DNA of 64,000 nt from Phytomonas francai. Taxonomy: Eukaryota; Euglenozoa; Kinetoplastea; Trypanosomatida; Trypanosomatidae. A model generated the notes under the pieces. The model did no database searches. It was not told the origin of the DNA and saw only the letters and a list, made by a program, of their open reading frames with translations. Positions 1 through 10,395 of this stretch are shown piece by piece (the stretch's first letter is position 1; the number at the start of each line of letters is the position of its first letter). The DNA lies in contig MJCC01000017.1 of the NCBI GenBank assembly GCA_001766655.1, positions 62,001-126,000 of the forward strand. The letters run 5' to 3'. Both the position numbers and the translations under genes were made by a program.

Positions 1-2
1 TG

Positions 3-1913
3 CCTTTTCCGAGGAATGTTGTGGAGTTACCGGGTCGTCTACCGTCCGGTAGCCCTCTTCTGTCGCCGCTGATGCGGCATATGGCGCTCGATGGCGGTCC
101 GGACGGGCAGCAGCAGTCAACGCAGGGGCTCTGCGCCGCGATCGGTTCACTGCGTGAGCTGATGCTGCGGGCCATGGGTTGGCTGGAGTGGTCTAGGGAT
201 TCGGCTTCAAAGGCGGAGGACGAGGTAGGTGCTGAGGCTAAAAAGGGAGGGCCCGAAAATTTCCCCACTTCCGTACCGCCGTCGTTCCCCGTACGCGAGC
301 GGCCGCACCGCCAGGATGATGGCACCTCGCATGTGACTTCCGACGATGGGAATACCGCGACACCGCCCTCTCTAAAGCTGAGACGTGGGGATCCTCAACT
401 GTACTTCATAGAGGGTGACGGCATCGGCCTCAGCAGTCTTCAGGAAGCGATTGAGCGTCGTGTGGCCGTGCTAGTGTTTCTCGAGCATTTCGAAGAGGCA
501 TCCAAGTTGCTGGCGTTCTATGCCTCTTTTCACCCGCTTTATCCTAATATTGCCCTGGAGCTATCGGCCGCAGGGACTGAACTTTCCGTTCCTCACGCAG
601 CCTCTCACCCCCAACGGTCAGGGTATGGGCTGAAGGGGGAGCTGTCGTCGGTGCGGTCGCGTACTATGGGCTGCACGTATTGGCTATCGTTGGCGCTTTA
701 TTTCCTCGACACGTTCGTGCGGCCGGCGCGTGCTAGCGGCGAGGTCCCGCCATCGCGCGCCGCGAGGCCCGGTGAGGAAGGGCATGCAGCCACGACACCG
801 CACGCGATGGCGAATGACGGGAAGTCAGCCTTGCATGGCGCGCGGCAGCCCGATCGCCTGAGGTATTATTTCCAGATTCTTGTACTATACCCACGACTAC
901 CGCTATCGGACGCACTGGCGCTCGGCGTTTTGGTGCTTTTGCCACCCAAGTACACCAACGCCGACATTGACCTTACCATTCAGGCGCTACGGATCCTTGT
1001 GGACCAGCAGTATGATCACAGGCCGCAGTACCCCACGGGGACGGCTAATGGCGTCGTTCATGCGTCGACGGCCCCGATTGACGAGTTTTTGGAGGACTAC
1101 CCCAGTCGCTGCTCGTTTCTTCTGACTGCTACTGTGGAGGAGGTCACCCCCGAGAGCGTTGCGCTGCAGCGCTACGTGGATGAAACTGCGGACGTGCAGG
1201 GGCCGTTGTGCTATATTATCGCGTTCGGCGAAACCCGTGGGATGACATACCACATCTGGCGGGAGGCCTACCGCGCGCGGCTAAACGCCGGAGGCTATGG
1301 GTTTAAGCGCTGCGAATACGACCTCAACACGATCAAAATGCTCACCGCGCGAAGCGAGGCGGCAAGGTGCGACGACAATGACGGATTGTTCCCCGTGAGC
1401 AGCGAGAGCAGACTGAAGCTGCCATTAGGGCTGCCTGGGATCGCGGGCCTCGCGAAGCTCCCGACCCCCGAGAGCGCTCTTGGCTGCATGATGAAGCAGA
1501 CCTTCGGCACGTTGCGCCCCTCCACTGCGCAGGTGGGGCGTCTGCAGGCCTACCAACCCAGCCAGCAGGGAGGGGATCCACGTCGGGAGGTGGAGCTGCG
1601 CTGTAATTGTGGCCAGCCCATGCACACCACTGCCCGCTCCACAGGCCCAGTCACGCAGACGGCGCAATTCCGTAAACAGCCCATGCCGTGCGGGAACTCG
1701 GACTGTACGCAAGGGCAGACTCCGATGTGTGTGGTCTGTGGGGAACGGATGGAGCCTCGCATGACGGAGTTGCCACCGGAACGCTCCTTTGTGTGGTGTA
1801 CCGTGTGTTTGCATGGTGGGCATTGGTGTGATATGCAGGCATGGTTTGCCAAGCATACAAAATGCCCGGTGGAGAACTGCCCGTGCAATTGTTGTGATGG
1901 CAAAACGCTCTGA
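3..1913 (+). CDS. MIOS-like GATOR2/SEA subunit, copy 1 (5' end outside window)
   Basis: C-terminal part of a protein resembling MIOS (SEA4), a subunit of GATOR2, which in other eukaryotes relays amino-acid status to TORC1 at the lysosome or vacuole. The frame is open to the window edge. The first listed start (position 21) is a GTG, so the true ATG and any WD40 propeller lie upstream. Seen: a helical region, a segment reading YVDETADVQ (about 1171-1200) followed by a WREAYRARL helix, matching the MIOS solenoid end. From about 1602 there is a Cys/His-rich zinc module containing CNCG, PCGNSDC, CVVCGE, WCTVCLHGGH and CPVENCPCNC. The CPVxxCxC ending is MIOS-like rather than WDR24- or WDR59-like. 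The same architecture occurs in the next gene, suggesting a tandem paralogue pair. Complex membership is inferred from family resemblance only. Confidence 0.68.
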   Translation, partial: PFPRNVVELPGRLPSGSPLLSPLMRHMALDGGPDGQQQSTQGLCAAIGSLRELMLRAMGWLEWSRDSASKAEDEVGAEAKKGGPENFPTSVPPSFPVRERPHRQDDGTSHVTSDDGNTATPPSLKLRRGDPQLYFIEGDGIGLSSLQEAIERRVAVLVFLEHFEEASKLLAFYASFHPLYPNIALELSAAGTELSVPHAASHPQRSGYGLKGELSSVRSRTMGCTYWLSLALYFLDTFVRPARASGEVPPSRAARPGEEGHAATTPHAMANDGKSALHGARQPDRLRYYFQILVLYPRLPLSDALALGVLVLLPPKYTNADIDLTIQALRILVDQQYDHRPQYPTGTANGVVHASTAPIDEFLEDYPSRCSFLLTATVEEVTPESVALQRYVDETADVQGPLCYIIAFGETRGMTYHIWREAYRARLNAGGYGFKRCEYDLNTIKMLTARSEAARCDDNDGLFPVSSESRLKLPLGLPGIAGLAKLPTPESALGCMMKQTFGTLRPSTAQVGRLQAYQPSQQGGDPRREVELRCNCGQPMHTTARSTGPVTQTAQFRKQPMPCGNSDCTQGQTPMCVVCGERMEPRMTELPPERSFVWCTVCLHGGHWCDMQAWFAKHTKCPVENCPCNCCDGKTL

Positions 1914-2157
1914 GCCTTCATTGCTTGTCGTGGTGTGTTATATCTGTCTTTAGTTAACGAACATTTTGGGACTATTCTTGAAATTAGCTTTCAATCTTTG
2001 TGTGTGGGTGGGGGGTTAAATATAAAAAACCCAAGGGTCATCGATATTATTGCTAATCATATGCGTACATTATGTACGTTCAGATGCACACAGAGACATA
2101 TCTATATCGATATATCCACATCTGATATTTATCTACTTGTACATGTGAATACGTAAT

Positions 2158-2229
2158 CCTTCTTCACCCGTCTATCCTTTTTTTTTCCGCTGCACTCGAA
2201 TGGAATTGCGATTTGGACGCATATGCCAG
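2158..2229 (+). promoter_or_regulatory. Putative spliced-leader acceptor for MIOS-like copy 2
   Basis: A pyrimidine tract (about 2158-2195, containing nine T in a row) is followed by the first AG at 2228-2229, about 100 bases before the ATG at 2329. This matches the kinetoplastid trans-splicing signal. The rest of the 415-base spacer (1914-2328) is AT-rich with short palindromes around 2066-2115 and no credible gene. Confidence 0.5.
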
Positions 2230-2328
2230 CCCAATTGCAAATTGTTCCCCACCCAGTTGTATAAACACATTTAGGGGGTAGGACTGAAGGAAGGGTTCGT
2301 TTAAGCCGAAGGGAAAAGGTCTCAAAGT

Positions 2329-5300
2329 ATGAAATTTTTTTCCTGCCAACCAGATTCTCACAATGGCTTTGGTGCGCTTACTAACGGCATCTTGTCGTAT
2401 TTCACGGTAGATTACCAGGCCACCCCACACGCCACCTTAGCAGGTCAAAAAATGCCCCAAGCTCCAAAGTCCGATCTTAGTAATCAGCCGTACCCGCAGA
2501 ATCTTACCTCGTCAAATAGCAATTTGGATCGGATGAATGACAAGAGAAAGATTTGTGTGAAGCGGTCCATCACGCTTCCTAGTGTGTTCCACACGCAAAA
2601 TTCCTGTTTTAGCATGGCTAACCAGTCTATCTTTGGAATGGACTTTGCATGTGTCGGTAGCTCCAATGGCGTTCTCGCCTTGGTGATGTTGTCTGACAAG
2701 AGTTTGGTCTACGCACCGGAGCGAGACCCCCAAACGGTGCACGAATCTCTTCATCTAATGCTGCGGCGCAGAGAACAGGATGCACAACAGCGGCACTCCA
2801 TGCGGCCTACGCCAGCAGAAGCCGCTTTCGATGGCGCTGCCATGGATAACCGTCCTGAGCCTTTCGAAATGAAGACGCCCAATGTTAACGAGCCGGCCTC
2901 CGCATCACCGTTACCGTCGTTCGAAAGTGTTCTTTTGCCGCACGAGACGATGTTGGATGCGCCCTCGACGATCACGTGCATGCGTGATGGGCCTCTTGTT
3001 TTCGTGGGCTACATGAGTGGCTGTATTGAGTGGTATCAGATCAGCATCTTGTCTAACGAGCGGAAACAGCAGAGGGAACTCGACGGGGAAAACCAGTACG
3101 AGGTGGTTCTCTCCAGCCACTTCCCGAAGCACATCAACCACACGGACCAGAACTCGCATGTCTCGCGGACCTACTACCATGGCGAGAGCGATAGGGTGCG
3201 GATGTTTATCGTCGCGCGGTGCCGTTTGCCCGAAAGCGGTCCGCTCATCACGAGTGATTACTTCTCCGCGAATGGCCACCTCGTCGTGGGGAGCGCGTGC
3301 ACGATCGCCGTGTTCAGCTCGCATCAGCTCGAGAGCCCCGTCTACCGACTCGCGCACGCCGGCTGCAGCCTGCTCTACTGCCATCCCTGTCTGCCCATCA
3401 TCGGGACGCTCGCGTACGGCTGGAATATCGCCGGGGCCGCCCTCCGCCAGGGCGGCCCGCGGGACTCCGAAAAGGCACGGAGCCCCTCTCCGGCGGCGCT
3501 CGCCTTTGAGGCCGGGCGCGGGGGGCCGACGCCCTGTTGGAATTCGTCGCCGCCGGCGGCTCGGGCTTCCGGGCTTCCGGAGGGCGCACGCCCGACCCTG
3601 GGGGGGCCCCCCACGCAGGTGCTTTACAACGACCCCAGCGGCCTCAACGGCGGCTGCTTGCTTAGAATTTTCGAGTTTGTGGAGCTGCCAAGCGCGCCGG
3701 GGGCGCCTCCGGCGCATTCGCCTGGAGGTCAGCCCCCCGCGAAGCAAGGACTCATGACGAGTTCGCTTATTGAAGGTAGATCCATCGGTGAGTCTAACGG
3801 AAAGGCAACGTTGGAGGGCGATGATGCCGTCGATCCCGCGGCGATGCCACACAGCTTTGCGGCCAATAAGGTGACGTTTGCCCTGCAGCTGGTGCAGGAG
3901 CGACTCTATCCAATTTCCTCAAAACAGTACGGTGCCTACTTTTGCTTTTCATGGAAGTTTAGTTTAGATCTTGAGTTGGCGTTGAGTAATATAGAGGAAG
4001 GCGTCGTGTATATCGTGCGTCTACACCGGCAGTACCTTCCTCAAGAACAGGAGCCACCCGAAAAGCAGGCTCTAAGCCATCTTGGCGGCGACCATACCAT
4101 TTCTGATGCAAACACCACAAGGGAGTATTTGGTGCCTTCCCTAAAGTATGCTTTTACATCGGAGCATCGTGTACAGTTGCCGCTCCATTCGCTCTTGAAT
4201 ATCGAATATGTTTCTGCGGCGACGATTCCTTTATGTGCTATGGCCAAACACGCCTCAGGCGGCATCCCCGGTCAGGTTAAGCAAGAACTGGTTCTGAAAG
4301 CCCTTCCCCATGGGAAGGGGGCGGGGCCGCCAATCGTATCGACGACTACGGTCTCGGTAAAACACGCACGCCCATCACGAGGTACCTTGGCGAAGCCAAC
4401 TGATTCCCGGGATGCTACGCGTCGAGCTAGTGGGGGGTTGGGTTATGGAAATGCTTCAGACCGTTTCGCGGCCCTGTTCCGCTCACAGGATCATTGCTCT
4501 AGTGGGGTTGGTTCTAGAGGGGGGCGCAGCATAAGGGGGGGAGACGTTGATCCTGGGTCCGACACCAATCAAACGGAGCCGTTTTTTCTTACAAGGATGA
4601 TGATGGATTCGATTTCTTATTTATATGGTATTCGCGCGCATCGGGGAGAATGGAATGACCTCTATACTTCACCACACCCGCGTTCTTCGGACATCTCGAC
4701 ATACCCCCTTAATTTACTCCTTGATGCTAACAGTTGTGGGATTCGAAGACCCACAGGAATAATGTCCCCCAATGAAAAAAAGTTAACAAATCAATTATTA
4801 GGCCACCCCTCTCCACCCGCCGTACCATCCACCAAAGGGGCACGCAGCGGCAACACCGACAACGCGAAGAGAGAGAGCTTAGTCTCTTCACTACTGACGG
4901 ATTGTCAGCAACTTAACAGCACCGCGGGGCGTGCGGAAAGACCACCGAATCGGTACGATTTTCGCATGAATTCGTGTTCTGAAGGGGGACGCCGCGCAAA
5001 GGATTCCACCCCCTTTCTGCATATCGGTTCAGGACCTATCTCCAGTCTCGTAGGACTCAATCAAGCTGGTGAGATTATGTGCATCCCGATTGAATGCGAG
5101 GCGGCTGCGACGTGGCATGAGGAGGGCAGTGTCTTTGCCAGCTTGGGGGACACCTTGTGCTCGTTGGATATCATTTCCCTCCAAGATATCGAGCGTGAGA
5201 TCTTAGGGCGCGCGCGCGCCGGATTTGGCCTTTCCGCCCAGGATAACGCCGTGGTCTTGCGGGAGATGCTAAAGGCCAAGAAGACGCCCGCTGTCTATCG

Positions 5301-7329
5301 GGGCGTCTCCATGCCGCCCTCGACACAGTCTTTGGCCGAGGCCCCCGACGACGGCCCGATGGGGCAGCACACAAAGGATATTGAAAAGCTGTTTACCTAC
5401 GTCGCGCTGCTGGAGCAGGCGGGCGTCGTGGAGCCCACGGGTGATATCCCCAGCGTTTTGAGTCTTTTAGAGTTGAAAGAGGGCTTGACAGGGGGTCTGG
5501 AGGAGGGCGTTCCACAGGCAGCTCACGGCGCCAATTTTGAGGGGGTGGATTCGCGAAAGCGACTGCTCCTGCGCGCGCTGGATTGGCTGCCCTCCAACGC
5601 ATTTCATTCGAATCCATCCTCGAAGGCTGACGCTACCTACCCCTCTCGAGTTTTCGACTCACAAGCGGAGCTCGAGCGGGAGGTGGCGGTTCAAGTTTTG
5701 CACGGCCGTTTCGAGATCGGTGCGATGCTTCTGGAGTTCAGTCACCACAAATTATCCTTTTCGTTATCGATGCGATACGGCTCCATGGTGAGCCTCCTGC
5801 GCTACCCCGCCCAGACGGTGGGGCTCATTCGCGGCAGCAACGTAACCGCGCGGAACACTTTCCTGACCTCTCTCAGTCCGTGGCTTTTGGCGGTTTTTCT
5901 CCATCTCTGCGCGGATAGCGAGGAGGCCAAGGAACTACGCTCGTACCGCGTCCGCATCTACGTTGATACGCACCTTCCATTGTGGGATCGGGTCGCGATG
6001 GCGACGTTGTTGGAGTCGGATTATCCCCAACTCCTTCAGGCATTGCGGCGGTATATGCTGCCAACCTGCTCACTTGTGCAGTCCCTGATGCTCGAGGATG
6101 GCATCTCGCAAGGGTCGTTTTCGAAGATGCAGAGAATTGTGGACTGCACGGGCGATTTTCAGCTCGGGGCCTGCTTATACGCGCGAGTTGGGGTGCGGCT
6201 GATCCCGCCGTTTTCGTCCCTCGGCCGCGGCGAGCAGGGGAGAGCGGGGGAGGTGCTGGAGGTGAAGGGGGACGCGCCCCATCGCTCGGCCGAGTTTACC
6301 GCCTTCTATCCAACTCCCACGTCGGCTCTCACCCCCACGGCTTCCGCTTTGGGTGCGTTTTCGAGCGTCGAGGAGGGGCCTCCGTCGACGTCGGGGTTCA
6401 TCCCGCCGAGCCATTTCTACGCGAGCGGGCTTCCCCCGCGAGCCCACCACGGCGGCAGCCCCCACTCCGAGGCCTCCCTGACTGTTATGGAGGCGGCGGG
6501 CAGTGCGTTGAGCGGCTTTCCTCTACAGCCAACGGGTTCTTCGGCGGGGCCTACGCCGGGGGGGGCGGGGAAAGATTCCTGCCGTGGGGTTCGAGAGGAT
6601 ACGACGTCCGCCTGCGGGGAGCCCGGGGACGCCACGGGGGACGCGCACCCGACGTCGACGGACGACGACGACGAGGAGGAAAACAATTGGCTCTGGTGGG
6701 CTGAGGCGTATCGTGGGTTTTTGGATAACGAACAGTTCTTCGTGGAGCGAACCATGTTCGATGTAGCCTGTATGCGACTCCAAGAGCAGTATCTAACTTC
6801 ATCATCGCTTTCCCGCGTGGAGGGCTCGGGATGGGTCCGGAAAGGCCGGGGTGGGGCCGGGGCGGGCGCGGCGCAGGGCCCGCCCGGCCCTCCGGGCGTC
6901 CACGGCATCCCGGCGCCGGCGCTGCCGATGCTGCCGAACCCGCCGAGCCTCGCCCTGAGCGCCTCCTTGCCCCTCTTCCCCGGGGCCGTGCACCGCGCGA
7001 CCCTCCACCACCTCCACTCCCTCGCGACCATCCTTGGCGGGGGTCCTGGCGGGGGGATTCTTTCCCGGACGGCCGTCGGGGGCCGCGAGGGCTGCCCGCA
7101 TCGCCTTTTTCTCCCGCCGCCGCTCCGGACGGTCGCGGTCGGGGTGCGGAATCGCGGGCTGCTCTGCGGGGTTTGCGGGCGGCGGGTGCGGCTCCACCGG
7201 CGCGATGTGGGGCGGGCGCTTGCGTGGTGTACGGCGTGCGCGCACGGCGGCCACGCGCACCACCTCCGCGAGTGGTTCGCCGTCCACCGCGTCTGCCCCG
7301 TCGAGGGATGCGGCTGCCATTGCGATTAG
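2329..7329 (+). CDS. MIOS-like GATOR2/SEA subunit, copy 2
   Basis: Protein of 1,666 residues starting at an ATG behind a good splice-acceptor tract. The first 460 or so residues contain beta-propeller-like blades (for example GMDFACVGSSNGVLALV and VFVGYMSGCIEWY). A long disordered stretch follows (nt 4270-5000), then an alpha-solenoid (nt 5370-6190) with LPLWDRVAMATLL and QRIVDCTGDFQLGACLYARVG, and a WWAEAYRGFL helix near 6700. The C-terminal zinc module (7159-7326) has CGVC, WCTACAHGGH, HHLREWF and CPVEGCGCHC. The order propeller, solenoid, RING-like module is that of MIOS. It is much longer than typical MIOS (under 900 residues) because of low-complexity GC-rich insertions at about 3400-3750, 6190-6680 and 6830-7130. 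The first half of the zinc ribbon, clear in copy 1, is largely lost here. Role in TORC1 nutrient signalling is inferred. Confidence 0.7.
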   Translation: MKFFSCQPDSHNGFGALTNGILSYFTVDYQATPHATLAGQKMPQAPKSDLSNQPYPQNLTSSNSNLDRMNDKRKICVKRSITLPSVFHTQNSCFSMANQSIFGMDFACVGSSNGVLALVMLSDKSLVYAPERDPQTVHESLHLMLRRREQDAQQRHSMRPTPAEAAFDGAAMDNRPEPFEMKTPNVNEPASASPLPSFESVLLPHETMLDAPSTITCMRDGPLVFVGYMSGCIEWYQISILSNERKQQRELDGENQYEVVLSSHFPKHINHTDQNSHVSRTYYHGESDRVRMFIVARCRLPESGPLITSDYFSANGHLVVGSACTIAVFSSHQLESPVYRLAHAGCSLLYCHPCLPIIGTLAYGWNIAGAALRQGGPRDSEKARSPSPAALAFEAGRGGPTPCWNSSPPAARASGLPEGARPTLGGPPTQVLYNDPSGLNGGCLLRIFEFVELPSAPGAPPAHSPGGQPPAKQGLMTSSLIEGRSIGESNGKATLEGDDAVDPAAMPHSFAANKVTFALQLVQERLYPISSKQYGAYFCFSWKFSLDLELALSNIEEGVVYIVRLHRQYLPQEQEPPEKQALSHLGGDHTISDANTTREYLVPSLKYAFTSEHRVQLPLHSLLNIEYVSAATIPLCAMAKHASGGIPGQVKQELVLKALPHGKGAGPPIVSTTTVSVKHARPSRGTLAKPTDSRDATRRASGGLGYGNASDRFAALFRSQDHCSSGVGSRGGRSIRGGDVDPGSDTNQTEPFFLTRMMMDSISYLYGIRAHRGEWNDLYTSPHPRSSDISTYPLNLLLDANSCGIRRPTGIMSPNEKKLTNQLLGHPSPPAVPSTKGARSGNTDNAKRESLVSSLLTDCQQLNSTAGRAERPPNRYDFRMNSCSEGGRRAKDSTPFLHIGSGPISSLVGLNQAGEIMCIPIECEAAATWHEEGSVFASLGDTLCSLDIISLQDIEREILGRARAGFGLSAQDNAVVLREMLKAKKTPAVYRGVSMPPSTQSLAEAPDDGPMGQHTKDIEKLFTYVALLEQAGVVEPTGDIPSVLSLLELKEGLTGGLEEGVPQAAHGANFEGVDSRKRLLLRALDWLPSNAFHSNPSSKADATYPSRVFDSQAELEREVAVQVLHGRFEIGAMLLEFSHHKLSFSLSMRYGSMVSLLRYPAQTVGLIRGSNVTARNTFLTSLSPWLLAVFLHLCADSEEAKELRSYRVRIYVDTHLPLWDRVAMATLLESDYPQLLQALRRYMLPTCSLVQSLMLEDGISQGSFSKMQRIVDCTGDFQLGACLYARVGVRLIPPFSSLGRGEQGRAGEVLEVKGDAPHRSAEFTAFYPTPTSALTPTASALGAFSSVEEGPPSTSGFIPPSHFYASGLPPRAHHGGSPHSEASLTVMEAAGSALSGFPLQPTGSSAGPTPGGAGKDSCRGVREDTTSACGEPGDATGDAHPTSTDDDDEEENNWLWWAEAYRGFLDNEQFFVERTMFDVACMRLQEQYLTSSSLSRVEGSGWVRKGRGGAGAGAAQGPPGPPGVHGIPAPALPMLPNPPSLALSASLPLFPGAVHRATLHHLHSLATILGGGPGGGILSRTAVGGREGCPHRLFLPPPLRTVAVGVRNRGLLCGVCGRRVRLHRRDVGRALAWCTACAHGGHAHHLREWFAVHRVCPVEGCGCHCD

Positions 7330-8424
7330 CAATCGCGGCCGGGATGACCCCCCGCGGTATTCTTTTCCTCGCAGAGCGGAGGAGGACCGAAAAAGGGAAA
7401 ATTTTAAGGGGGGGGGATTCGAATTCTCGGGTGTGCTGCGCTTTAGGAGATGCATTTATTTATCCTGATAGGTACTATGGCAGGGTGATTGTCGTTTTTT
7501 TTTCTTAGTTTCGGAAACCGGGCTTAAAAGAGAGATTCAGGGGTTTCCGGGGTAAACCCTTCCTCTGTCAAAGAACTGCGGTTGGGTAATTTATCCAAAC
7601 TCACTTCAAGGGGTTCACTAGCCTCCCCTTTAGTTAACTGGGTTTCATCCTCGTCTTCTTCCTTGGTGTGTTTCATTCACCACCACGGCTTTGAGAGTTT
7701 GGTCCAAGGGAGAACCATAGGACTTTGTTATGCAACTTTTAGAGGTTTTATTTCGGAGAGGGCATGGAGGCTGAAGTCCGATTTTACGTCCTTAAAAAAA
7801 AAACCCATGAATTATCCAGAAGCCCACCCCACTGGGCTTCCCCATCTCCAGGTTTAGTAAAGACACGAGAGTGCTTGTCATGGGTGTATGCGTGTACACT
7901 TCAAATGCCGACGCTGTCGATGGAGAAGGTGCTATAGGACACCCTCTACTGGTGTTTGTAGCAGCATTATGCAGGTGTGCGAAATTTTCTCGTTTGGTTT
8001 CCCGTTTTATGTGCTGTCTTTTCTTCGGTAAGCATCTGTCCAATGGGCTCTATCAGCCATCGCTTCAGGGCAGATTGCCGTCTTCGAGGTACACAAATGA
8101 GGCGAAATGGAAACAACAAAATAAAATTTCAAAATGAGAAGCTATGTGTGTAATTTGGACTCTTAAACATTTTGCGATGCTTTATTATAAATTTCATTTT
8201 TTCTTCCTTTTCTTTTTCGCTTCCTCGGTTTGAGCACTGGGGGTTAGATATCGCGTGTTGAAAAGCGGTGGAGGCATTCAGAGGCGGGCAGCAAAACCTA
8301 TATTGCGCTCCATAAACGAAGGCGATAAACGAACAAAAAAGGGACTAACCATAAAACAAGTAAGGGCACTATTCAAACAACCCTTACGCATTTGTCTTCC
8401 CCCCCCCCCTTCCCTCATCGAGTC
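7330..8424 (+). other. Spacer between MIOS-like copy 2 and CCCH gene
   Basis: About 1.1 kb without a convincing gene. Two short open frames (7582-7857, 7871-8137) begin at TTG or GTG and have no recognisable content, so I treat them as untranslated sequence. Near the right end a T/C tract (8192-8232) is followed by AG at 8233-8234, the likeliest spliced-leader acceptor for the next gene. A second tract of 11 C (8399-8409) ends in AG at 8421-8422, only two bases before the ATG. Confidence 0.6.
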
Positions 8425-10323
8425 ATGCGCACGTTCGTGTTTATCAGCGGGATTCCAGATTTCGTCCTCCAGCCCTGGTTTAGCGACGCCAAGCGGGAGG
8501 CCGTGCGACCCCATCGAGATCCGCGCTACGAGCGGCTACGCCGTCTTCTCGCCGACCACACCTCCGGGCTGATGTTGGTCATGCACCTCGAGACCAAAGG
8601 CTACGGCCTCGCCCTCTACGCGAGCGAGGCGGAGGCGTTGGAGGCGTGCAAGACGACGATCATCCCGGAGCCGCCCGCCGCCCGCGGCCGCGAGGAAAAA
8701 GAGAAGGAAAAAGAGAGTGCGAGTCTGCCTCTCCCCGCCGCCCCTCTTTGCCTTCGCATCGTTGAAAAAGAAAAGCCCCCGCCGCTGGAGGCGGTCTACA
8801 CCCCAACCATCGTGGTGGAAGGGGAGACGGTGCTGAAAAGCGAGCTGGCAAGGACGCGCGGGTTGGAGCTCACGTACCGCGGCCAGGTGGTGCCCAAGTG
8901 GTGTACGAATACCCTTGATAAAATGGATTGCCCTTTTGGAGCGTCTTGCCATCATATTCATCGCTCGGCGTTTCAGAAAACTGTGCGAAAGCGCCCCCGT
9001 CTTGTCAATGAGGGTGGCGCACAGGGCCCGGGGGGAGGGCTTAGTGCGGAGGAGCACCATACCGTCGACGCCCTTCTTATGAACTGCAAGTTGGCGGAGG
9101 AGCGGTTGCTGGAGTCTCGCTCTTCCTCCTCCATCGAGCGCCTCCCGACGGTGTTTGTTCCCTTTTCCATAGACGAAATCGAGCGTTACTTAGATGGCAG
9201 CGATGACGATGCCGTGCTAAAGGAAATGGCGAATCGTGTGGAGGAGGCCTGCCGCCTTGGCGCGCCATCACTTTTATCAAACGCCCCGTTCTTTCCGCGC
9301 TTCAGCTTTCCGGGCGGCTCGCCGTGGGATTGGAGCCTGCACTGCGAGCGCGCGGAGGGGCTACCGCGGTTGCGCGAGCGCTGTCCTTTTCCTCTGAACG
9401 GCGCCCCGACGCCACTCGAGCGCGATATCTTTCTCCAGCGCCTTTTTTATCACATAAACCAACTCAACGCCTTTACCAGCGTGCTCGAGGCGCTTCGGGT
9501 GATTCGGTTTAGTCAGCACCTCAAGAGTTCCTTTGCCGAGTTCAAAACGCGGAACTCGGGGGCGCTCACTCGAGGGCGCCGGACTTCCCACGTGAGCCTG
9601 GACGTTGTTTACCTATTCATTCGTCCGTGGCTGTACCTCCCGACAGCTGTTTGCGAGGCCGAAGCCTTCATCGAGGAGAATGGAAGGCAGGTTCGCGGAA
9701 TCGTCCAGCGATATAGTCAGCTACGGTTGATGCTCACGGTGGGGTCTCTTCCGGGGTCCCGTGAACCCCCTGGACGAGAGTTGAGCCCGAACCCCAAACT
9801 GGATGCCGCGCTCTCTCTTTTTATTTCCGTAGGCAGTGAGACCGATCTGGCGGCAGAGAAGGACTTGCTTGGGGAAACCCAACGCTTCGGCAGATGCTTT
9901 AGTCGCGCTGTAGAGCAGCTGCGAAGGCATCTTATGAGTCTGGAGCAATCGGAGCACTCACCCGATGTCGAGGCGAATCGTCAAGGCCAAGGTTTCTCCA
10001 CCGACGAAAACGGCGATCGCGACCTCCCCATTCCCCCTAAAGCCTTGTGGTGTGTGCGGATGGCTCTTGTGTTGCCATCACCCCTATCCTCCGCCGCCGT
10101 AGCCGGGGAGGGGATGGCCTCTCCCCCCGTCGCGATTCTCTCCTTTAAGTCCTACCCGCAAGCGCTGGAGGAGTGCCCGATGGACGCTTATCTAACGCGA
10201 AATACCCCCGCCACGAGCTCGAATAGGGGTCTGGGCGCTGAGACGCAGGTGATGTGGAATCTAAAAAAGCACATGTACGTCCCTTTATTGCCGTTGGACA
10301 TACTCGAGAAGCTAAGGGTCTAA
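8425..10323 (+). CDS. CCCH zinc-finger protein
   Basis: Protein of 632 residues. I start it at the ATG at 8425 because the upstream extension begins at TTG inside a poly-C tract. It has one CCCH zinc finger, C160-x8-C169-x5-C175-x3-H179. Before it lies an RRM-like or unknown fold (FVFISGIPDFV, then VMHLETKGYGLALYAS) and a charged Lys/Glu linker at about residues 90-115. The rest (from about residue 200) is probably helical and not recognised. CCCH proteins are the main post-transcriptional regulators in kinetoplastids, where polycistronic transcription leaves little promoter control, so an mRNA-binding role is likely. Its target is unknown. Confidence 0.82.
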   Translation: MRTFVFISGIPDFVLQPWFSDAKREAVRPHRDPRYERLRRLLADHTSGLMLVMHLETKGYGLALYASEAEALEACKTTIIPEPPAARGREEKEKEKESASLPLPAAPLCLRIVEKEKPPPLEAVYTPTIVVEGETVLKSELARTRGLELTYRGQVVPKWCTNTLDKMDCPFGASCHHIHRSAFQKTVRKRPRLVNEGGAQGPGGGLSAEEHHTVDALLMNCKLAEERLLESRSSSSIERLPTVFVPFSIDEIERYLDGSDDDAVLKEMANRVEEACRLGAPSLLSNAPFFPRFSFPGGSPWDWSLHCERAEGLPRLRERCPFPLNGAPTPLERDIFLQRLFYHINQLNAFTSVLEALRVIRFSQHLKSSFAEFKTRNSGALTRGRRTSHVSLDVVYLFIRPWLYLPTAVCEAEAFIEENGRQVRGIVQRYSQLRLMLTVGSLPGSREPPGRELSPNPKLDAALSLFISVGSETDLAAEKDLLGETQRFGRCFSRAVEQLRRHLMSLEQSEHSPDVEANRQGQGFSTDENGDRDLPIPPKALWCVRMALVLPSPLSSAAVAGEGMASPPVAILSFKSYPQALEECPMDAYLTRNTPATSSNRGLGAETQVMWNLKKHMYVPLLPLDILEKLRV

Positions 10324-10352
10324 AGCACGTCAGTCCTGGTGTTGGAGAGGGG

Positions 10353-10395
10353 TTGTGTGTGCGTGTGTGTGTGGGGGGGGGGGGGGAGGGGGGGA
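10353..10395. repeat. (GT)n followed by poly-G tract
   Basis: Simple repeat just after the CCCH gene: alternating GT (about 10353-10372), then 14 G (10373-10386), one A and 7 more G. It lies in the spacer 10324-10902, which is otherwise AT-rich and without a gene. A T/C-rich stretch near 10700-10735 followed by AG at 10741-10742 may be the acceptor for the next gene. Confidence 0.9.

Noticed and set aside
2911..3852. 313-codon - strand frame inside MIOS-like copy 2
   Set aside because: Arg-rich shadow in a GC-rich island.
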